Shown here: in pieces, positions 51,674 to 59,706 of the stretch
Position numbering within the stretch: the first letter of the stretch is position 1
Layout: every line of letters starts with the position of its first letter
Assembly (NCBI GenBank): GCA_003242735.1
Contig: QGVH01000014.1
Coordinates: forward strand, 1-64,000
From: a bacterium
GTDB taxonomy: Bacteria; Gemmatimonadota; Gemmatimonadetes; Longimicrobiales; RSA9
DNA: 64,000 nucleotides
Direction: 5' to 3'
Program-made: the position numbers and the translations under genes
Notes under the pieces: model-generated
Told to the model about the DNA's origin: nothing
Database searches by the model: none
What the model saw: the letters and a program-made list of their open reading frames with translations, nothing else

Positions 51674-51877
51674 CGTCTCCCCGCGCCCGGCGTCGCCTTC
51701 CCGCTTGAACCGCTCGAACGCCGTGTGGCAGCGGTGGCACCAGTAGGTGACCACGGAGAGCGCGGAGCCGAACGGCGAGTGCAGCTCGGTGTCGTCGCCT
51801 CCGCAGAACGGGCAGACGGCCCGGGCGGGCAGGCCGAACACCGCGGCGGTCCAGTCGGCGCGGGCGCGGGAGTCCAT
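51650..51877 (-). CDS. Stand-alone PaaD-type zinc ribbon
   Basis: A 75-residue protein. The core VCPFCGGDDTELHSPFGSAL and VVTYWCHRCHTAFERFK is the zinc-ribbon that normally forms the C-terminal part of PaaD (phenylacetyl-CoA epoxidase maturation). Here it is a separate gene, three bases after paaC, while PaaD proper (52951-53325) lacks a ribbon. Both halves are thus present but split. It likely acts with PaaD in building the di-iron centre or in Fe-S delivery. The end overlaps the convergent SDR gene. Confidence 0.87.
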   Translation of the reverse strand: MDSRARADWTAAVFGLPARAVCPFCGGDDTELHSPFGSALSVVTYWCHRCHTAFERFKREGDAGRGETSAAELRP

Positions 51878-51880
51878 TGG

Positions 51881-52675
51881 TCAGTCCATCAAGAACACGC
51901 GGTTCTTGTCGCCGCGGATGCGGGCGAGGGTGTCCGGATCGGGGCCGCTCCGGGAGGTGCGGCGGCGAGCTTCGTCGAAGCCGGTGAAGTCCGGCTCCGT
52001 GACCGCGGCCGTGAGGCCGACCGCCTCGAACAGCGGCGCCACCCGCTCGGCGAGCCGGACGCGCAGCGCGCTGCCCTCGGCGTCCACGATGCCCGCGGGC
52101 ACGAGCGACACGCTCGGCGAGTCCGGGCCGAACCAGCGGAGCACGTCGGGCAGGATCCGCTGCAGCGCGCCGGCCATCGCATCGCGTGCGCGGGCGCTGG
52201 AGCGCGCGAAGCGGCTGACCCACGCTGCCGCGTGCGCACCGTGGAAGCGCTCCTCCTCGAGGAGCTTGCCCACCCGTTGCCGGACGGGTGCGTACGCGGA
52301 TTCCCGGAGCGCCTCGAGCTGGATGGTGAGGGCGGTGTCCACGAGGGCATTGAGGGCGACGAGGTCCGGCCAGCTCCCGGCGGCGCGGTCCAGCAGCTCG
52401 ATGTTGTAGTACTCGTGGGCTTCACGGCCGTGCTCGATGTGGGAGACGTCTTCGCCGAAGTCGCGCAGCAGCGCATAGAGCAGCCGCGCATGGCCCCACT
52501 CGTCCTGCGCCATGGACGAGCACGCGATGGAGGCCTCGAGCTCCGGCGCGCCCAACATCCACTCCGCGTAACGCATGCCGAGCAGCCGCTTGCTGTCCGC
52601 GAGCACGAGCACCAGGTCGCGCACGCCCGTGCGGACCGCCTCCGGCAGTGGGGTCTCCATGTCCACCGTGCTCAC
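51881..52675 (-). CDS. paaC: Phenylacetyl-CoA epoxidase subunit PaaC
   Basis: A 264-residue ferritin-like helical bundle. LVLADSKRLLGMRYAEWMLG, then ACSSMAQDEWGHARLLYALL and LLEEERFHGAHAAAWVSRF match the structural PaaC subunit, with the DEWGHA and EERFH motifs of the family. With PaaA it forms the core of the multicomponent oxygenase that epoxidises the aromatic ring of phenylacetyl-CoA. GTG at 52675 lies just after the paaB stop, after AGGGGGC; an in-frame ATG five codons later is possible. Confidence 0.93.
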   Translation of the reverse strand: MSTVDMETPLPEAVRTGVRDLVLVLADSKRLLGMRYAEWMLGAPELEASIACSSMAQDEWGHARLLYALLRDFGEDVSHIEHGREAHEYYNIELLDRAAGSWPDLVALNALVDTALTIQLEALRESAYAPVRQRVGKLLEEERFHGAHAAAWVSRFARSSARARDAMAGALQRILPDVLRWFGPDSPSVSLVPAGIVDAEGSALRVRLAERVAPLFEAVGLTAAVTEPDFTGFDEARRRTSRSGPDPDTLARIRGDKNRVFLMD

Positions 52676-52676
52676 G

Positions 52677-52928
52677 TCACGCCCCCTGTGTGGCGGCGGC
52701 CTCGCCCCGCTCCGCGCGCTTCTGCGCGGGAGCCGACGGCTCCGCATCGCCGCGGTTGAACACCTGGATCATGCGGTCCCGGGGGACCACCCACATGTCG
52801 AACCACTTCTCCTCGTCGTACGTGGTGTACGCGTACACCCGGGCGAGCTGGTCGTCCGGCGCGTTCACGTTGCCGATGTGGCGGAGCGGCTCGCCCCGGC
52901 TCTTGCGCGCGAAAACCTCGTAGACCAT
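52677..52928 (-). CDS. paaB: Phenylacetyl-CoA epoxidase subunit PaaB
   Basis: An 83-residue protein: MVYEVFARKSRGEPLRHIGN, then VNAPDDQLARVYAYTTYDEE and WFDMWVVPRDRMIQVF, which is the PaaB core. It bridges PaaA-PaaC heterodimers in the epoxidase complex. The tail (residues 60-83) is low-complexity. It lies 22 bases after paaD and is followed directly by paaC. ATG at 52928. Confidence 0.95.
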   Translation of the reverse strand: MVYEVFARKSRGEPLRHIGNVNAPDDQLARVYAYTTYDEEKWFDMWVVPRDRMIQVFNRGDAEPSAPAQKRAERGEAAATQGA

Positions 52929-52950
52929 CGCGGCTCCTCCCCCGCCCGCA

Positions 52951-53325
52951 TCAGGCGGCGACGCCGAGGCGGCGCAGCGCGGCGCGGCCCTCCTCGGTCA
53001 TGCGGTCGACCGTCCACGGCGGATCCCACACCACGCGGATTTCGACCTCCTCGACGCCCGGCTCCTTCAGCAACCGGTCTCGCACGTCATCGCGAATGAA
53101 GTCCATGCAGGGGCAGGCCGTCGCGGTGAACGTGAGATCCACTTCGACGCGTGCGCCTGCGCGGCGGATGTCGTAGACGAGGCCGAGGTCCACGACGCTG
53201 ATGGGGAACTCGGGGTCCCGGACGTCGCGGAGCGCCGACCAGAGGGAGGCGGTTTCGGGCGCCGCCGCGCTGGGCCCCGGCGCGGGGGCCACCGCGTCCT
53301 TCAGGCGCGCGGAACCACCGTTCAC
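52951..53325 (-). CDS. paaD: PaaD-like DUF59/MIP18 protein lacking its zinc ribbon
   Basis: A 124-residue protein. After about 25 variable residues comes the MIP18 (DUF59) domain: LRDVRDPEFPISVVDLGLVY, TFTATACPCMDFIRDDVRDR and VEIRVVWDPPWTVDRM, with the cluster-handling Cys pair in ACPC. Canonical PaaD carries a C-terminal zinc ribbon, here a separate downstream gene (51650-51877). It takes part in assembling the epoxidase's metal centre. GTG start at 53325 overlaps the paaA stop by four bases. Confidence 0.9.
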   Translation of the reverse strand: MNGGSARLKDAVAPAPGPSAAAPETASLWSALRDVRDPEFPISVVDLGLVYDIRRAGARVEVDLTFTATACPCMDFIRDDVRDRLLKEPGVEEVEIRVVWDPPWTVDRMTEEGRAALRRLGVAA

Positions 53326-54266
53326 GCCGCCTCCAGCAGCCGGTTCAGGTCGCCGTGGCTCCGCCGCACCGCCTCCACGTATCGCTCGTTCATCGGGCCC
53401 CGCGCCTTCCAGCGCTTGAACACCTGCTCCCACGAGATCTCGCCCTCCTCGAAGAGCCAGCGCTTCGCCTCCGGGTCGTACTCGCACGGGAACGGGTAGT
53501 CGAGCACGTACTCGCCGCGCTGCTCATCGTAGTGAGCCGGAACCTTGATGCCGATGGACTCGCACAGCGGCACGGTCGCGGCCATCCAGGCCTGCCGGAG
53601 CTGGTCGTTGGTCATTCCCTTCAGCCGGTATTCCAGCTGGTCGCTGTGCCGCTTGAGGTGGTCGGGCAGTCCGAACCACTCGATGGTCATGGGGAACATC
53701 CAATCCACGGCGCGCTGGAGCTGCTCCCTCGCCTCGCCCCCGGCCTGCGCCAGCCGTCGCATCCACACCTCGCCGTGCCGCAGGTGGAAGGTCTCCTCGA
53801 GGTCTACCTTCACCAGCGCGCGCTTGAGCGGGCCGTAGCTGGTGTTGCGGTACACGTCGCTCAGCAGCGTGATGCCCGCGCGGTCGTAGAAGCCGTTGGC
53901 GGTGACGAGCTCGGCCCAGTTCTCGAGCGGCTGGTCGAAGCCGTACGGGTGTTTGAACTCGTGCGGCTCGCGGCCGTAGATCAGCTTCTCCTTGTCGAGT
54001 CCCAGGTCCTCGAGGAGCCGGTACGCGATGTTGGCGTGGGCGAGCTCGTCCTGGATGATGGCGACGGCCGAGACCTGTGTGTTGATGGAGGGTGCGTCCT
54101 TCGCCGCCAGCCAGTAGGCGGGCGCGCTCATGAGTTCCGTGTCGGCCTGCACCGTGAGCTGGACGATCAGCGCCTTGCGGTACCCCTCGGTCATCTCGTC
54201 GGGCGACTCGAGGATGTAGCCGTTCTGGACCTTCTGTTTGAGTTCCTCTTCGGAGAAGCGGCTCAT
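53322..54266 (-). CDS. paaA: Phenylacetyl-CoA epoxidase catalytic subunit PaaA
   Basis: A 314-residue di-iron oxygenase subunit. SVAIIQDELAHANIAYR-like helices carry the first Glu/His ligands and DLEETFHLRHGEVWMRRLA the second set; FPMTIEWFGLPDHLKRHSDQ and YVLDYPFPCEYDPEAK are family signatures. It performs ring 1,2-epoxidation of phenylacetyl-CoA with O2. It leads a paaA-D-B-C-ribbon operon; the paaE reductase is not in this window. ATG at 54266 (MSRFSEEE) follows GAGGTG; an in-frame ATG at 54308 is less likely because the operator lies between. Confidence 0.95.
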   Translation of the reverse strand: MSRFSEEELKQKVQNGYILESPDEMTEGYRKALIVQLTVQADTELMSAPAYWLAAKDAPSINTQVSAVAIIQDELAHANIAYRLLEDLGLDKEKLIYGREPHEFKHPYGFDQPLENWAELVTANGFYDRAGITLLSDVYRNTSYGPLKRALVKVDLEETFHLRHGEVWMRRLAQAGGEAREQLQRAVDWMFPMTIEWFGLPDHLKRHSDQLEYRLKGMTNDQLRQAWMAATVPLCESIGIKVPAHYDEQRGEYVLDYPFPCEYDPEAKRWLFEEGEISWEQVFKRWKARGPMNERYVEAVRRSHGDLNRLLEAA

Positions 54267-54283
54267 GGGGCACCTCGGCTTTT

Positions 54284-54335
54284 CGAACGTTCGTTCGAGT
54301 TCGCCCATGGTAACGTGGGGCGTTGTCCGGCGCAA
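54284..54335 (-). promoter_or_regulatory. paa operon promoter with TetR/PaaR-type operator
   Basis: A -35-like TTGCGC (54335-54330) and a -10-like TACCAT (54312-54307) are 17 bases apart on the minus strand. Ten bases further, CGAACGTTCGTTCG (54284-54297) fits CNAACGNNCGTTNG, the pattern I recall for the TetR-family PaaR of Thermus. It sits between the -10 and the ribosome site of paaA, a good place for repression relieved by phenylacetyl-CoA. The regulator gene is not in the window. Confidence 0.66.
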
Positions 54336-54671
54336 GCCGTCTTGCGGCGGCCCGGCCGCCGCGACGGGCGGCGTGGGCCCCGGCGCCGGTCCGGCGCGGG
54401 CCCGGGGGTACGGGGCAGGTCCTCTACCGGCCCGGTGGCCGGCTGGTTCCCGGCGGTGGCGCAAGCCGCCGGCCACAGCCCCGCTGGTGATCCGCGGCCT
54501 CACTCACCGCGGGCTGCTCCCTGCACGCTCCGTTCTCTTGATCCCGCCCGCCCCTTGGCCCGGCGGAGAAGCGGGTCGGGGCCACCGGCACGCGGGTTTC
54601 CGGGGCGGGGCGGTGTGGCCGCCACCGAAAGAGCAGGGGCCTGGCCCCGTCCTTGCCCCTCGCCGCCCGGG
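54336..54671. other. Gene-free region
   Basis: About 340 very GC-rich bases between the paa promoter and the penicillin-binding protein gene. I see a 9-bp dyad GTGGCCGGC/GCCGGCCAC (about 54440-54480) and no gene. The promoter of the plus-strand gene is not obvious. Confidence 0.5.
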
Positions 54672-57062
54672 ATGGGCCGTGCCAGGGCGAGTCCCGTGCG
54701 GCGCACGGGCGGGGTGATCCTCGGGGTGGTGGCGGTGGCGCTCGCGGTGGGCGCGGTGGCGTTGTTCACCCTCTACATGACCTGCGGATTGCGCGGCTGC
54801 CCGGACGTGCGTCTGCTCCGCGGCTACGTGCCGGACGAGGCGTCGGTGGTGCTGGACCGGGACGGCGAGGAGCTCGTGAAGCTGTACCGGGTGCAACGCG
54901 TCGTCGTGCCTCTGGACTCGCTGCCCGGGTACGTGCCTCAGGCGTTCGTCGCCATCGAGGACCGTCGCTTCTACGAGCACGACGGCGTGGACTGGACGCG
55001 CGCCCTCGGGGCGGCGTGGGCGAACCTGCGCGCGGGCGGCATCGCCGAAGGGTTCAGCACCATCACGATGCAGCTCGCGCGGAACCTGTTCCCGGACCGG
55101 TTGCCGGCGCGTGAGCGGACGCTGGGGCGCAAGCTGGGTGAGATCCGGGTCGCGCGGGCCATTGAGCAGACGTACGACAAGGAGGAGATCCTCGAGCTGT
55201 ACATCAACCAGATCTACTTCGGCAGCGGCGCGTGGGGCATCGAGGCGGCGTCGCGGGTCTACTTCGGCAAGCCGGCCTCGGAGCTGACGCTGGCGGAGGC
55301 GGCGCTGCTCGCGGGGATCGTCCGTGCGCCGTCGCGGCTGAATCCGCGGGTGAACCGGACGCTGGCCGTGGCGCGGCGTCAGTCGGTGCTCCGGCGCATG
55401 GCGGCCGAGGGGTTCATCACGGGAGCGGAGGCGGCAGAGGCGATGGCGGCGCCGTTGCGGCTGGCGCGGGACAGCGGCGGGGAGGACCGGACGGCCGGCT
55501 ACTTCGTGGAGCTGGCGCGGCAGATCGTGGAGCGCCGGTTCGGCGAGGCCGTGTACACGGGCGGGTTGCGGATCTACACGACGTTGGACCGCCGGGCGCA
55601 GGAGGTGGCGGAGGCGGAGCTCCGGCGTCAGCTCGCCGCCATCGAGGCCGGCGCGTACGGGCCGTACCGGCACCCGCGCTACCGTCCGCGCCGCGCGCCG
55701 GCGGACACCGCGGAGTCGGCCACGCCGTACCTCCAGGGCGCCGTGGTGGTCATGGACGTGGAGACGGGCGACGTGCTGGCGCTGGTGGGCGGCCGCGACT
55801 TCCGGGACTCGCAGTTCGACCGCGCGGTGCAGTCGCGGCGGCAGCCGGGCAGCGCGTTCAAGCCGTTCGTGTACGCGGCGGCGGTGGCGGAGGGCTACAC
55901 GACGACGCACGTGCTGGACGACTCGCCGTTGCGGGTCGTGCAGGCCGGGGGGCGTACCTGGGCGCCGCGCAACTTCGGCGGCAGTTACGCGGGGCCGATC
56001 TCCATGCGGGAGGCGCTGGTGCAGTCGCGGAACGTGGCGACGGTGCGGCTGGCGCAGGAGGTCGGGATCCGGGACGTCATCGCCTTGGCGCGGCGGCTCG
56101 GCGTGGACGGCGACCTACCGGAGTACCCGTCCATCGCCATCGGCGCGGGCGGCGTCTCGCTGCTGGACATGACGGCGGCGTACGCGGCGTTCGCCGCGCT
56201 CGGCCGGCGCGTCGAGCCGCGCTTCATCCTCCGGGTCGAGGACCGTGCGGGGCGAGTGCTCTGGCGCCCGGAGGTGCGCCGCCGGCGCGTGCTCGACCCC
56301 GGCGTCGCCTTCCTGGTGCTGGACATGATGCGGGATGTCGTGGACCGCGGCACGGGGACGGCGGTGCGCGCCGTCGGCTACACCGGCCCTGCGGCGGGGA
56401 AGACGGGGACGACGAACGACGCGACGGACGTGTGGTTCATCGGCGTCACGCCGTCGCTCGCGGCCGGGGTGTGGATCGGCTTGGACCGGCCGCAGCCCAT
56501 CGTGGCCGGCGCGACGGGCGGCCGGCTCGCGGCGCCGGTGTGGGGCCGGGTCATGCGGCGGCTCCCGGCCGCGGCCGGGCCGGACTGGAGGCCGCCGCCC
56601 GGGGTCGAGACCCGTCTCATCGATGCGTCGGGCGCGATCATCCAACCCGGCTGCTGGGCGAGCGGGCCCGTGCGTGCCGAGTACTTCCTGGCCGGCACGG
56701 CGCCGGCCGGCCGCTGCGGCCGCATCCTCGTCCCCAGCATGCCCGACTCGGCGCTGGAGGACTCGCTGTTGGGCGAGGAGTACGTGCCGTGGTGGCGCGC
56801 GCCCGGGGACAGCCAGCCGCAGCGGCCCTGGCCGGCCGGCACGGACGAGGCGCGACACGACGCCGGCGATGGCGTTGAAGGCGCGCGGGCCGACACCGCG
56901 ACGGGCGGGCGCGGCCGGGGGCACGAGGCCGGGGATGTGGGCCGGCAGCCGGCGCAGGAAGAGCGCGAGGAGCGGGACGACGAGCCGCGGGGCGAGCGGC
57001 GGCCCCGGCTCCTCGGCCGGCCCGGGCCGCCGCTCCGGCTGCCGGAGCGGGATCGGCGCTAG
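54672..57062 (+). CDS. Class A penicillin-binding protein (PBP1A-like)
   Basis: A 796-residue bifunctional murein synthase. One N-terminal helix (about 13-35) leads to the glycosyltransferase GT51 domain with catalytic E96 in IEDRRFYEHDGVDW, and EGFSTITMQLARNLFPDRLP and ILELYINQIYFGSGAWGIEA. The transpeptidase has S394-x-x-K397 (SAFKPF), SRN (VQSRNVATV) and K577TGTT. The last 150 residues are Arg/Gly/Asp-rich and disordered. It polymerises and cross-links peptidoglycan. ATG at 54672 is the first in-frame start before the helix. Confidence 0.94.
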   Translation: MGRARASPVRRTGGVILGVVAVALAVGAVALFTLYMTCGLRGCPDVRLLRGYVPDEASVVLDRDGEELVKLYRVQRVVVPLDSLPGYVPQAFVAIEDRRFYEHDGVDWTRALGAAWANLRAGGIAEGFSTITMQLARNLFPDRLPARERTLGRKLGEIRVARAIEQTYDKEEILELYINQIYFGSGAWGIEAASRVYFGKPASELTLAEAALLAGIVRAPSRLNPRVNRTLAVARRQSVLRRMAAEGFITGAEAAEAMAAPLRLARDSGGEDRTAGYFVELARQIVERRFGEAVYTGGLRIYTTLDRRAQEVAEAELRRQLAAIEAGAYGPYRHPRYRPRRAPADTAESATPYLQGAVVVMDVETGDVLALVGGRDFRDSQFDRAVQSRRQPGSAFKPFVYAAAVAEGYTTTHVLDDSPLRVVQAGGRTWAPRNFGGSYAGPISMREALVQSRNVATVRLAQEVGIRDVIALARRLGVDGDLPEYPSIAIGAGGVSLLDMTAAYAAFAALGRRVEPRFILRVEDRAGRVLWRPEVRRRRVLDPGVAFLVLDMMRDVVDRGTGTAVRAVGYTGPAAGKTGTTNDATDVWFIGVTPSLAAGVWIGLDRPQPIVAGATGGRLAAPVWGRVMRRLPAAAGPDWRPPPGVETRLIDASGAIIQPGCWASGPVRAEYFLAGTAPAGRCGRILVPSMPDSALEDSLLGEEYVPWWRAPGDSQPQRPWPAGTDEARHDAGDGVEGARADTATGGRGRGHEAGDVGRQPAQEEREERDDEPRGERRPRLLGRPGPPLRLPERDRR

Positions 57063-57204
57063 CGCGGACGAGCACGAGGCGTTGACAAACACGCCCTCGG
57101 CGCCGCACTCTGCTGGCGAGCAAAACGCCTAACGCCTGTCCGTTCGTCGAACCGGGCGGCCTCACGGCGTGCACTGGGGCCGCTCTTTCTGTGGAGAGGA
57201 GACC

Positions 57205-58356
57205 ATGCGTGCGCTGGTGCTGGGCGCGGGGCTGCAAGGGTCGGCCTGCGCATACGACCTGTTGCGGAACGACGCCGTCGAGCGCGTCGTTCTCGCGGAC
57301 CTGAACGTGGACCGGCTGCCGCCGTTCCTGGAGAAGGATCGCGGCAGCCCGCGGCTCGAGCTCCTGCGGCTGGACGCCCGGGACGAGGACGCGGTCCTTG
57401 CCGCGATGGGCCGTGCGGACGCGTGCATGAACGCGCTGCCGTACTACTTCAACCTCCCGATGGCGAAGCTGGCGGTCCGGGCGGGGATCCACTACGCGGA
57501 CCTCGGCGGCAACACGGGCATCGTCTTCCAGCAGCTCGAGCTCGACGAGCAGGCCCGGGAGCGCGGGGTGAGCGTCATCCCGGACTGCGGGCTCGCGCCC
57601 GGGATGGTGAACATCCTGGCTGCGGCGGGGATCGCGGAGCTGGACCGGGCCGACACGGTGAAGATCCGGGTCGGCGGCCTGCCGCAGGACCCGAAGCCGC
57701 CGCTCAATTACCAGATCGTGTATTCGCTCGAGGGCGTGCTGGACTACTACACGACGGCGTCGTGGGTGCTGCGGGACGGCGAGCCGCGGCAGGTCGAGGC
57801 GCTGACCGAGATCGAGTCGGTGGAGTTCCCCGCGCCGGTCGGCACGCTCGAGGCGTTCCACACGGCCGGCGGGCTGTCCACGCTGCCGTGGACGTACCAG
57901 GGGAAGGTGCGCAGCATGGAGTACAAGACGCTGCGCTACCCGGGCCATGCGGAGATCATGCGGGCGATCCGGGACCTGGGCCTGCTCGGCACCGACCCGG
58001 TGGAGGTGAAGGGCCAGCGGGTGGTGCCGCGGGAGTTGTTCATCGCGTGCGTGGAGCCGCGGTTGCGGCGGCCGGAGGGCCGGGACCTCGTGGCGCTGCG
58101 GGTCGAGGTGGAGGGTGAGAAGGACGGCAAGCCGCGCCGCATCGTCTACGACCTGCTCGACTACTACGACGAGCAGACCGGCATCAGCGCGATGGAGCGG
58201 ACGACCGGTTTCTCGCTCGCGATCACGGGCGTGATGCAGGTGGACGGCCGGATCGCGAAGCGCGGCGTCTTCACGCCGGACCAGGGCGTGCCGGCCGAGG
58301 CGTACGTCGCCGAGCTGGACCGGCGCGGCGTGCGGATCGCCAAGCGCGTCGAGTAG
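57205..58356 (+). CDS. Saccharopine dehydrogenase-like protein
   Basis: A 383-residue two-domain oxidoreductase. MRALVLGAGLQGSACAYDLL is a Rossmann NAD(P) site with GxGxxG; NALPYYFNLPMAKLAVRAGI, YADLGGNTGIV and DCGLAPGMVNILAAAG follow the family. Such proteins include saccharopine and carboxynorspermidine dehydrogenases; the substrate here is unclear. ATG at 57205 follows GAGAGGAGA. A perfect TTGACA at 57082-57087 could be its -35, but no good -10 pairs with it. Confidence 0.88.
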   Translation: MRALVLGAGLQGSACAYDLLRNDAVERVVLADLNVDRLPPFLEKDRGSPRLELLRLDARDEDAVLAAMGRADACMNALPYYFNLPMAKLAVRAGIHYADLGGNTGIVFQQLELDEQARERGVSVIPDCGLAPGMVNILAAAGIAELDRADTVKIRVGGLPQDPKPPLNYQIVYSLEGVLDYYTTASWVLRDGEPRQVEALTEIESVEFPAPVGTLEAFHTAGGLSTLPWTYQGKVRSMEYKTLRYPGHAEIMRAIRDLGLLGTDPVEVKGQRVVPRELFIACVEPRLRRPEGRDLVALRVEVEGEKDGKPRRIVYDLLDYYDEQTGISAMERTTGFSLAITGVMQVDGRIAKRGVFTPDQGVPAEAYVAELDRRGVRIAKRVE

Positions 58357-58525
58357 CGGGCGTCTCCTTCCCCCAGGGACCGCCGTCGGCCGGTGTACGG
58401 GCCCCCGTGCGCCGCGCCGCGGCGGTCTTGCGTTCCATCCGGGGAACGCAAATTGCGACTTTGGGTTGCGGGCCGGGTCGCGGCAGCCCCGGCGCGTGGA
58501 GTCTGGGGGAAGGAGGAACGCTTCG

Positions 58526-59170
58526 ATGGCCGACATCAACGTCGAGCGCAAGGGCCCTTCGGTCTGGCCGTGGATCATCGGTCTGCTCGTGCTCGCGCTC
58601 CTCATCTGGGCGATCGCGGAAATGGTGGACACGGATGAGACGCAGGTCGCCGAGGTCGAGGAAGTCGAGCCCGCTGGGGCGCCGGCCGCGGTCCCCGCGC
58701 CGACCGTGGAGCCGGGGGCGGCCCAAGCCGTCGAGCTGGGGACGCTGATGCCGCTGGGCACGGAAGACGCCGGGCGCACCGTCACGACCCGGGGCACGGT
58801 GGTGGGCCAGCCCATCGAGGAGGGCTACTGGATCCTCACGGATCAAGACGCCGTGCTGTTCGTCGTCACGGAGGAGAAGCGCAACTCCGGCGAGTCCGTC
58901 CACGTTACGGGCCGGCTCGCGCCGGCGACGGGCGATCGGGTCCGGACGTGGCGTGAGCGCGCCAACCTCCGTCCGGCCGCCGGCTGGACCATCCACGAGG
59001 ACCTCTTCATCGCGCCCCTGGAAGGCGGGCAACAGGCCGCACCAGGCACCACCGCGCCGGGCACGACCGGGGCCCAGCAGCCGGCGGACACGGGGACGGG
59101 GGCCGCGGGGACGACGCCGATGATGGGACCGGGCAGCGGCTCGTCGGACACGACGCGACAGTCCCCGTGA
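58526..59170 (+). CDS. Membrane-anchored protein of unknown function (OB-like)
   Basis: A 214-residue protein with one helix (residues about 13-32, VWPWIIGLLVLALLIWAIAE) after a short basic start, then an acidic linker and a beta-rich part: VTTRGTVVGQPIEEGYWILT, DQDAVLFVVTEEKR and SVHVTGRLAPATGDRV, an OB-like strand order. The end is low-complexity (Gly, Thr, Ala, Pro). It probably sits outside the membrane. I do not recognise a named family. ATG at 58526 follows GAAGGAGGAA. A strong terminator follows it. Confidence 0.75.
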   Translation: MADINVERKGPSVWPWIIGLLVLALLIWAIAEMVDTDETQVAEVEEVEPAGAPAAVPAPTVEPGAAQAVELGTLMPLGTEDAGRTVTTRGTVVGQPIEEGYWILTDQDAVLFVVTEEKRNSGESVHVTGRLAPATGDRVRTWRERANLRPAAGWTIHEDLFIAPLEGGQQAAPGTTAPGTTGAQQPADTGTGAAGTTPMMGPGSGSSDTTRQSP

Positions 59171-59193
59171 GCGACCACGGGCGACCTTACCGG

Positions 59194-59221
59194 GGCCCCC
59201 GTTCGCGGGGGCCTTTTCTTT
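59194..59221 (+). terminator. Rho-independent terminator with UUCG tetraloop
   Basis: GGCCCCCG (59194-59201), loop TTCG, then CGGGGGCC (59206-59213), followed by TTTTCTTT (59214-59221). A textbook terminator 24 bases after the preceding stop codon. Confidence 0.95.
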
Positions 59222-59706
59222 GCGGTGTTAACAAGCGCAGGCAGCCCCAACGGCAGTGGAGCGACGACGGCACTCCCCGCGCCCGCCGTGGACCCCGCGG
59301 TCCACGGCTCCGCGCCGGGAGGGTCGGGGACCGGCGTCGGACCGGACGGGTCCGGCCGCCCGGGGCGGTCGTGCTCCGGGGCGGCGGGCTGCGGCCGTGC
59401 TGACGCCGTCTGGCCGCCCGGGCAGACGCGCCGTGGCGGGGCTGCTACAGTTTGTCGGCGACGACGGCGGTGCGGCGCTGCGCCCCGCAAGCGCCGCGCA
59501 GCCGTCGGATGGCGCACGGCGGCGAGCCGGGTCGGGGCCGGACCCGGCGGCCGGGGCAAGACCGCGTTGTGCGATGCAGCCACCGAGGCAGGGAGCAGCT
59601 CCTGCCTCGGTGGCAGGAACCGCCCGGCCGGGGGCTCCCGATCCCGGAGCAATCCATACGAGGGAAGCTCGACCGCGATCCTGGCACGCTCACCCCGGAG
59701 GCAGCC
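59222..59706. other. Gene-free region with a 14-bp palindrome
   Basis: About 485 bases without a supported gene. GCCACCGAGGCAGG (59579-59592) and its exact complement (59601-59614) flank GAGCAGCT, a strong hairpin about 95 bases upstream of the next start codon. It could be a regulatory leader or an attenuator; there is no T run. Confidence 0.6.

Noticed and set aside
53355-54671. N-terminal extension of the penicillin-binding protein by more than 400 residues
   Set aside because: The extension is the antisense of paaA and has no domain; the PBP begins with its membrane helix at 54672.
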